Source of the DNA: Kordiimonadales bacterium IMCC3096
GTDB lineage: Bacteria; Pseudomonadota; Alphaproteobacteria; Minwuiales; Minwuiaceae
Length of the DNA stretch: 64,000 bases
Reading direction: 5' to 3'
NCBI GenBank assembly: GCA_016865035.1
Contig: CP018227.1
Span: 714,001 to 778,000, forward strand
The notes below the pieces were generated by a model. It was not told the origin of the DNA and searched no databases. It worked only from the letters and a program-made list of their open reading frames with translations. Positions 58,395-64,000 of the stretch are shown in pieces; the stretch's first letter is position 1, and each line of letters starts with the position of its first letter. Position numbers and translations under genes: made by a program.

Positions 58395-59035
58395 CACGGG
58401 GCCCATTCAAGGAAGTTGCGGATCAGGCGCAGGCCCACTGCCTGGCTCTTTTCCGGGTGAAACTGGGTGCCGATCATGGTGTCCCGCCCGACGGCAGCCA
58501 CAACAGGACCGCCATAATCGACCTCTGCCAGCCGGTGCGCGGGCTCCACATCCCTGAAGGCATAGGAATGCACGAAATAGGCGTGCGCACCCTCACCCAG
58601 TCCGGCAAAGACCGGATGCGGCGTCCGCAGCACCAGTTCGTTCCAGCCCATGTGCGGGATCTTCAGCGCCGGATCGGCCGGCGTGATCCGGTCAACCGTT
58701 CCCTCGATCCAGCCAAACCCTTCGTGATGGCCATGCTCCAGTCCCGCGTCCGCCATCAACTGCATGCCGACACAGATACCGAAGAAGGGGCGCGCGCGGG
58801 TGATCGCCGCCTCCTCGACCGCTTCCCGCAGGCCGGGGATGGCGCTCAGGCCCGCGCGGCAATCGGCAAAGGCCCCGACCCCCGGCAGCACCACCCGATC
58901 CGCCGCCGCGACCCGTTCCGGCGCGCCGGAGACTTCGATGCGGATGTCCGAGCCGAGTTCGCGCGCTGCCCGCTCGAACGACTTCGCAGCCGAATGCAAG
59001 TTGCCGGATCCGTAATCGACGATGACCGTCAGCAT
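58394..59035 (-). CDS. hisH: Imidazole glycerol phosphate synthase glutaminase subunit
   Basis: 213-aa glutamine amidotransferase that supplies ammonia to HisF. The nucleophile lies in [11 protein letters not shown], and the His/Glu pair in TQFHPEKS. It begins [16 protein letters not shown]. Start 59035 is used, since the longer frame upstream lacks family similarity. Overlaps the GNAT gene downstream. Confidence 0.96.
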   Translation of the reverse strand: MLTVIVDYGSGNLHSAAKSFERAARELGSDIRIEVSGAPERVAAADRVVLPGVGAFADCRAGLSAIPGLREAVEEAAITRARPFFGICVGMQLMADAGLEHGHHEGFGWIEGTVDRITPADPALKIPHMGWNELVLRTPHPVFAGLGEGAHAYFVHSYAFRDVEPAHRLAEVDYGGPVVAAVGRDTMIGTQFHPEKSQAVGLRLIRNFLEWAP

Positions 59036-59072
59036 GGCCGTCGCCGCGCCGCACGCGCCCGCTTCGCCATGC

Positions 59073-59672
59073 TCACAGGCTGCCGCCCAGCACGCCCTTG
59101 GTGGAGGGCACGGCGTCCGACTTGCGCGGATCGATGTCCAGCGCATCGCGCAGCGCCCGCGCCAACCCCTTGAAGCAGCTCTCCGCTATGTGGTGGTTGT
59201 TCTCTCCGTACAGGTTCTCTACATGCAGCGTGATGCCACCTGCCTGCGCGAAGGCCTGGAACCATTCCTTGAACAGTTCGGTATCGAAATCCCCCAGCTT
59301 CGGTCGCGAGAACCCGACCCGCCAGATCAGGTAGGGCCGGTTCGAGACATCCAGCGCCACACGGGTCAGCGTCTCGTCCATCGGGATCAGTGCCGAGCCA
59401 TAGCGGGTGATGCCGGCGCGGTCGCCCAGCGCCTCCGCCAGGGCCGTGCCGATGGCGATACCGGTATCCTCCACCGTGTGGTGGAAATCGATGTGGGTGT
59501 CGCCCTTTGCCCGGACCGTGAGGTCGATCAGACTGTGCCGGGAAAGCTGTTCCAGCATGTGATCCAGAAAGCCGATACCGGTGTCGATGGTGTAGATGCC
59601 GGTGCCGTCGACATTCAGTTCGACGGAAATCTCGGTTTCCTTGGTACGGCGGTCATAGCTGGCCTGGCGCAT
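59073..59672 (-). CDS. hisB: Imidazoleglycerol-phosphate dehydratase
   Basis: 199-aa HisB (dehydratase only, without the phosphatase domain of enterobacteria). Metal-binding repeats are visible as [12 protein letters not shown] and DFHHTVED in the first half and [11 protein letters not shown] in the second. It is the first gene of the his unit seen here, 37 bp before hisH; hisG, hisD, hisI and hisC are elsewhere. Confidence 0.96.
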   Translation of the reverse strand: MRQASYDRRTKETEISVELNVDGTGIYTIDTGIGFLDHMLEQLSRHSLIDLTVRAKGDTHIDFHHTVEDTGIAIGTALAEALGDRAGITRYGSALIPMDETLTRVALDVSNRPYLIWRVGFSRPKLGDFDTELFKEWFQAFAQAGGITLHVENLYGENNHHIAESCFKGLARALRDALDIDPRKSDAVPSTKGVLGGSL

Positions 59673-59750
59673 GGCGCGGTTCCTTGATCAGTCACGGCGG
59701 AGACGCGCTCTATAGCAAGTGCGGCGTCACGGTCAAAGCCACAGAGGGCC

Positions 59751-59984
59751 TCAGAAGCCCACACCACCACTGGGCGTGCGCCGCATCAGCACGCCCTCAT
59801 CGGCGTTTCGGCTGCGGCATCGGTGATATTCCGGGTCGGATGGCCCGGCATCCGACCAGCCGCAGGACACGCCGCCGATGCGGGTCGGTCCCGTATCGAC
59901 GATCTCACAGCCACACAACACGCCCACGGTCAGCAGGACGGCGAGCGGACGCAACCAGACACGGATGGCGAGAATCTGTTCCAT
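59751..59984 (-). CDS. Possible small lipoprotein
   Basis: 77 aa. The N-terminus has a hydrophobic run ending in LCGC (VLLTVGVLCGCEIVD), a lipobox-like pattern with Cys in place of the usual second residue. The rest is short and lacks any motif (SCGWSDAGPSDPEYHRC has a Cys pair). No good ribosome site precedes ATG 59984. It lies between divergent hisB and pgi and may be a chance frame. Outside it the roughly 420 bp between hisB and pgi hold no other recognisable element. Confidence 0.4.
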   Translation of the reverse strand: MEQILAIRVWLRPLAVLLTVGVLCGCEIVDTGPTRIGGVSCGWSDAGPSDPEYHRCRSRNADEGVLMRRTPSGGVGF

Positions 59985-60091
59985 GGGCGATATGTAGTAT
60001 GTTTGGCGTTACAGGGGAATCGGTGGTTGCACATGGCACTGTCGATTTCCAGTTCTGTCCGCATCGGTCCAATCAGGCGGTGAGCATCTCC

Positions 60092-61378
60092 ATGACCCTT
60101 CCCTTCCAGCATTTCGTCCAGCCGTCCCTGCAGCCGACCGTGGGCGAAAGCGGCCTCGATACCGGCACATACGCACAGTTGCTGGTGGACGCTGCCCCGG
60201 CAGTGGCGAGGATTCGGGCCGATCTGGCAGCGGGCGAACTCCCCTGCTTCGGACTGGCGAGTCGGCGCGACGATCTGGAAGCCCTGGTGCCGGTCGCGGA
60301 CCGGATCCGCGGCAGATACCGCCATTGTGTCGTGCTGGGCACAGGTGGCTCCAGCCTTGGAGCGCAGACCCTGCTGGCGCTGGCCGCGCCGGAGGATCGG
60401 GCACGGCTGATCCTGCCCGACAACCTGGACGGACGCGGCTTCGCAGAGTTGCTGGCCGGGCTGGACCCGGAGACGACCTTCTTCCTCTCCGTGTCCAAGT
60501 CGGGCGGCACCACCGAGACGCTGGCTCAGACCCTCGTGGTGCTGGACTGGTTGCGCAAACGGCTCAGTCCCGGCGCCATTCCCGGTCACCTGATGGCCAT
60601 CGCCGAACCCGGCGACAATGCCCTGCGGCGCCTGTGCGAGATCCACGGCGTCGAGGTTCTGGATCATGACCCGAAGGTCGGTGGCCGGTTTTCCGTCCTG
60701 TCGCTGGTTGGCCTGCTGCCCGCGATGATCGCCGGGCTGGACGCACATGCCGTCCGCAGCGGCGCGGCGCAACTGTTCGAATCCCTGCTGACGGACGAGG
60801 CCGCGCCGCCTGTGGCCGGTGCTGCGGTCGCCGTGGGTCTGGCGCAGCACAGGGGCCGCAGCCAGCAGGTCATCATGCCCTATGCCGGCTCGCTGGAGCG
60901 GCTGTCCATGTGGCACCGCCAGCTCTGGGCGGAGAGCCTCGGCAAGGACGGCACAGGCCTGACCCCGGTCGCGGCACTGGGGCCGGTCGACCAGCACAGC
61001 CAGTTGCAGCTCTGGCTTGATGGCCCGGCTGACAAGAGTTTCACGGTGCTGACAGTGGCCGAACCCGATCCCGGCCCGACCATCGCGCCCGATCTGGTGA
61101 CCGATCCGGCCCTGGCCTATCTGTCCGGCCAGAGCCTGGGGGCCATCGTCCAGACACAGGCGCGGGCAACGATGGAGACGCTGGTTGCCACCGGGCATCC
61201 CGTGCGCATGATCCGCCTGCCCCGGCTGGACGAGAAGTCGGTGGGCGGCCTGCTGATGCATTTCATGCTGGAGACCGTGATTGCCGCGCACCTGCTGGGT
61301 GTCGATCCGTTCGGACAGCCTGCTGTCGAGACCAGCAAGCGGCTGACGCGGGAGTATCTCTCGGTCGCGGCCAGTTGA
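60092..61378 (+). CDS. pgi: Glucose-6-phosphate isomerase
   Basis: Interconverts glucose-6-phosphate and fructose-6-phosphate. The 428-aa product is on the short side for bacterial PGI. Phosphoglucose-isomerase motifs are [33 protein letters not shown] and the region [30 protein letters not shown] and [16 protein letters not shown] also match the family. ATG 60092 is preceded by GGCGGTGAG; GTG 60080 is in frame. Its stop shares a base with the mutL start (TGATG), an unusual coupling. Confidence 0.93.
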   Translation: MTLPFQHFVQPSLQPTVGESGLDTGTYAQLLVDAAPAVARIRADLAAGELPCFGLASRRDDLEALVPVADRIRGRYRHCVVLGTGGSSLGAQTLLALAAPEDRARLILPDNLDGRGFAELLAGLDPETTFFLSVSKSGGTTETLAQTLVVLDWLRKRLSPGAIPGHLMAIAEPGDNALRRLCEIHGVEVLDHDPKVGGRFSVLSLVGLLPAMIAGLDAHAVRSGAAQLFESLLTDEAAPPVAGAAVAVGLAQHRGRSQQVIMPYAGSLERLSMWHRQLWAESLGKDGTGLTPVAALGPVDQHSQLQLWLDGPADKSFTVLTVAEPDPGPTIAPDLVTDPALAYLSGQSLGAIVQTQARATMETLVATGHPVRMIRLPRLDEKSVGGLLMHFMLETVIAAHLLGVDPFGQPAVETSKRLTREYLSVAAS

Positions 61379-63234
61379 TGTCCACGCTTCGCCGACTGCC
61401 GGAGACCACCGTCAACCGCATCGCCGCCGGTGAAGTGATCGAGCGGCCGGCGAGCGCGGTCAAGGAACTGGTGGAGAACAGCCTGGACGCCGGTGCCGGC
61501 CGGATCGAGATCGTGCTGCGGGAGGGCGGGCGATCCCTGATCTCCGTCGATGACGACGGCCACGGCATGAGCGCCGATGACCTGAGCCTTGCCATCGAGC
61601 GTCATGCGACCTCCAAGCTGCCCGATGACGACCTGATGGACATCCGCCATCTCGGCTTCCGTGGGGAGGCGCTGCCCTCCATCGGGGCCGTGGCGCGCCT
61701 GCGCATCGACAGTCGCCGGCAGGATGCCGACACCGGCTGGGCCATTCAGGTGGATGGCGGGCGGCTTTCGGCCCCCGAGCCGTCTTCGCGCGCGCGGGGA
61801 ACGCGGGTGGAAGTGCGGGACCTGTTCTTTGCCACCCCGGCGCGGCTGAAGTTCCTGAAGACCGACCGGGCCGAATTCGGTGCCACGCTGGACATGATCA
61901 AGCGGCTGGCCATGGCGCACCCGGAAGTGGGCTTCACCCTGAAGGACGACCAGCGCACCGCGTTCCAGGCCGGGGCGGAACAGGGCGAACTGCTGGATGC
62001 CCGCGCCGCGCGCCTGGCCCGTGTCATGGGCCGGGAGTTCGTCGAGAATGCGCTGCCGGTGGAGGCGGACCGCGACGGTATCCGCCTGACCGGGCTGGCG
62101 GGCGTGCCGACCTACAACCGGGGCAACGCCACGCAGCAGTACATGTTCGTCAATGGCCGTCCGGTGCGGGACAAGCTGTTCACCGGCGCGGTGCGCGGTG
62201 CCTATCAGGATTTCCTGTCCGGCGGGCGGCACGCCGTGCTGGTGCTGTTCCTGGAGGTCGATCCGGCCTTCGTGGACGTCAATGTCCACCCGGCGAAGGC
62301 TGAGGTGCGGCTTCGCGAACCGGGTGTGGTGCGCGGCCTGATCGTCGGCGGCCTGCGCAGCGTGCTGGCGGCGGCGGGGCATCGTGCCTCCACAACTGTC
62401 GCCGGGCAGGCCCTCGGCGCCTTCCGCGCCGGCACCCAGCCGGAAACGCCCCGGTTCAGCATGCCGCTGCGCGGCGGTGGTGGCGGCAGCTACATGCCCC
62501 GTCAGGACAGCGCTGCCGCGCGCGAAGCCTTCGCGGCCTGGCAAAGCCCGGAGGGCGGATTGTCAGGCGTGGCTGAATCGGCAGTACGCGAATTCATCGA
62601 CCCCTCGGGCCGCGTCGAGACGCAGGCAGCGGATGCCCCGGCCCCGTCAGCGGATTTCCCGCTGGGGGTTGCACGTGGGCAGGTCCACGGTACCTACATC
62701 GTCGCCCAGACCATGGATGGCATCGTGCTGGTGGACCAGCATGCGGCGCATGAGCGCCTGGTCTATGAACGGATGAAACGGCAACTGGACGAGAACGGTG
62801 TCGCCCGGCAGGGCCTGCTGCTGCCCGAAGTGGTCGAGATGGAAGAGACGGATGCCGACCGCATCGCCGCCCGGGCGGATGAACTGGCGTCCCTCGGCCT
62901 CATTCTGGAACGGTTCGGACCCGGCGCCATTGTCGTGCGCGAGACGCCAGCCCTGCTGGGTCAGTGCGACATTCGCGGCCTGCTGAACGATCTGGCCGAC
63001 GAGCTGGCAGAGTTCGATCAGGCTACGGGCCTGAAGGACCGGCTGCAGGATGTCTGCTCCACCATGGCCTGCCACGGCTCCGTCCGCGCGGGACGCCGCC
63101 TGAACGCCGAGGAAATGAACGCCCTGCTGCGCGAGATGGAACGCACCCCGCACTCCGGCCAGTGCAACCACGGCCGCCCGACCTACGTCGAACTGCACCT
63201 GAACGACATCGAACGGCTGTTCGGACGGCGGTAG
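61378..63234 (+). CDS. mutL: DNA mismatch repair protein MutL, endonuclease type
   Basis: 618 aa. The N-terminal GHKL ATPase carries the [15 protein letters not shown] and [12 protein letters not shown] motifs. The C-terminal domain has the endonuclease motif [12 protein letters not shown], with the ACR-like ACHGSVRAG and C-terminal [11 protein letters not shown]. It therefore belongs to the latent-nuclease MutL group found outside the MutH-containing gammaproteobacteria. Start 61378 overlaps the pgi stop. Confidence 0.96.
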   Translation: MSTLRRLPETTVNRIAAGEVIERPASAVKELVENSLDAGAGRIEIVLREGGRSLISVDDDGHGMSADDLSLAIERHATSKLPDDDLMDIRHLGFRGEALPSIGAVARLRIDSRRQDADTGWAIQVDGGRLSAPEPSSRARGTRVEVRDLFFATPARLKFLKTDRAEFGATLDMIKRLAMAHPEVGFTLKDDQRTAFQAGAEQGELLDARAARLARVMGREFVENALPVEADRDGIRLTGLAGVPTYNRGNATQQYMFVNGRPVRDKLFTGAVRGAYQDFLSGGRHAVLVLFLEVDPAFVDVNVHPAKAEVRLREPGVVRGLIVGGLRSVLAAAGHRASTTVAGQALGAFRAGTQPETPRFSMPLRGGGGGSYMPRQDSAAAREAFAAWQSPEGGLSGVAESAVREFIDPSGRVETQAADAPAPSADFPLGVARGQVHGTYIVAQTMDGIVLVDQHAAHERLVYERMKRQLDENGVARQGLLLPEVVEMEETDADRIAARADELASLGLILERFGPGAIVVRETPALLGQCDIRGLLNDLADELAEFDQATGLKDRLQDVCSTMACHGSVRAGRRLNAEEMNALLREMERTPHSGQCNHGRPTYVELHLNDIERLFGRR

Positions 63235-63250
63235 GGAAGCAGCGCCGAAG

Positions 63251-64000
63251 TCACCGCTGGCTCGTCTCCCTCGCCGGGTTGAGCCAGGGCGTGCGGTCGT
63301 CCGGGGTCAGCATGGAACCGCCGAGGATATCGTCGGCCATCTTCTCGCCCACCATGATCGACGGGCCGTTGAGGTTGCCGTTGGTGATCTGGGGGAAGAT
63401 GGAGCTGTCGACCACGCGCAGGGCATCGACGCCGATCACGCGTCCCTGTGGGTCCACCACGCTGCGGCTGTCCTCCGGGTCGCCCATGCGACAGGTGCCG
63501 CAGGGATGGTAGGCACTCTCCACCGCCTCCCGAATGAAATCGTCCAGCGCGGCATCATCCTGAACATCCGCCCCCGGCGCGATCTCCGGCCCGGCGAAAG
63601 GTTCGAAGGCGGGCTGGGCGAAGATCTCCCGCGTCAGGCGGATGCAGGTGCGGAAATCGGCCCAGTCCTTGTCCGTGGACATGTAGTTGAACAGGATCGA
63701 CGGATCGGCCTTCGCATCCGCCGAGGTCAGTTGCACCCGCCCGCGCGACGGCGACCGCATCGGCCCGACATGCGCCTGAAACCCGTGCGCCTTGGCCGGG
63801 GCCTTGCCGTCATAGCGGATGGCGACCGGCAGGAAATGGTACTGGATATCCGGGTAAGGCACCCCGGCGGCGGAGCGGATGAAGGCTGCGGCCTCGAAGT
63901 GGTTGGTCGCCCCATGCCCGGTCTTCGTGAACAGCCATTGCGCCCCGATCATCGCCTTCGAGAACAGGTTGAGGTGGCTGTAGAGGCTGATCGGCTGCAG
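63251..64000 (-). CDS. betA: Choline dehydrogenase (GMC oxidoreductase), N-terminus beyond right edge
   Basis: Only the C-terminal 249 residues are in the window; the frame is open to the right edge. [20 protein letters not shown], then [20 protein letters not shown], are characteristic of BetA. The catalytic His lies in [13 protein letters not shown] and the Asn in [16 protein letters not shown], as in GMC oxidases. It converts choline to betaine aldehyde, the substrate of the BetB encoded near 13 kb. The FAD-binding GxGxxG is outside the window. Confidence 0.93.
   Translation of the reverse strand: MQPISLYSHLNLFSKAMIGAQWLFTKTGHGATNHFEAAAFIRSAAGVPYPDIQYHFLPVAIRYDGKAPAKAHGFQAHVGPMRSPSRGRVQLTSADAKADPSILFNYMSTDKDWADFRTCIRLTREIFAQPAFEPFAGPEIAPGADVQDDAALDDFIREAVESAYHPCGTCRMGDPEDSRSVVDPQGRVIGVDALRVVDSSIFPQITNGNLNGPSIMVGEKMADDILGGSMLTPDDRTPWLNPARETSQR

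Overview
The window is a GC-rich, gene-dense chromosomal segment that reads like a free-living, heterotrophic alphaproteobacterium, probably Rhodospirillales-like. The evidence is the folK-rpoZ-rel order, the hisB-H-A-F-E order, a DUF2794 protein, a SahR-metF-metH unit, TRAP and BCCT transporters, and many acyl-CoA enzymes. The taxonomic call is inference. Genes abut or overlap (ATGA/TGATG junctions are common). I see no rRNA, tRNA, CRISPR, phage or insertion sequence.

Layout. 1-3.8 kb: the methionine/SAM-cycle operon sahR-metF-metH on the minus strand; metH runs off the left edge. 4-12 kb: mlaC, a sirtuin overlapped by a GNAT acetyltransferase, then rel, rpoZ and folK, a NYN-domain protein, a family-5-type uracil-DNA glycosylase facing a PF09859-type 2OG-Fe(II) oxygenase, and a DMT exporter. 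12-21 kb: betB convergent with a BCCT carrier, an acetyl-CoA-synthetase-like ligase, and a complete TRAP transporter with two hairpins between the P and Q genes. 21-24 kb: a membrane-anchored pseudokinase coupled to a small membrane protein. 24-36 kb: a diiron ferritin-like protein, a dienoyl-CoA isomerase-like crotonase coupled to an ABC-2 exporter, DUF2794, an acyl-CoA ligase, AidB, an M20 hydrolase, an MDR oxidoreductase, an SDR, and a lone soxA sharing its start site with a VOC protein.

36-47.5 kb holds the least familiar material. A dCache-like/PAS protein with a degenerate HD-GYP domain is coupled to a secreted heparinase II/III-like protein. Facing it are four overlapping minus-strand genes, all with export signals: a 1095-aa coiled-coil/beta-rich protein, a Gly/Asn-rich protein, an NTF2-like protein, and an outer-membrane-barrel-like protein with a soluble C-terminal domain. 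I cannot assign this four-gene unit to a described system, and it is the best candidate here for a new envelope or surface assembly.

47.7-64 kb: a phosphonate-monoesterase/sulfatase-type hydrolase coupled to a methyltransferase, another DMT exporter, an Asp/Glu racemase-family protein with an inferred TTG start, a PimC/PimD-like acyl-CoA dehydrogenase pair, a beta-lactamase-fold serine hydrolase, the his operon (hisB-hisH-GNAT-hisA-hisF-hisE-HIT), pgi-mutL, and the C-terminal part of betA running off the right edge. betA, betB and the BCCT carrier together imply choline uptake and oxidation to glycine betaine, although betA lies about 50 kb from the others.
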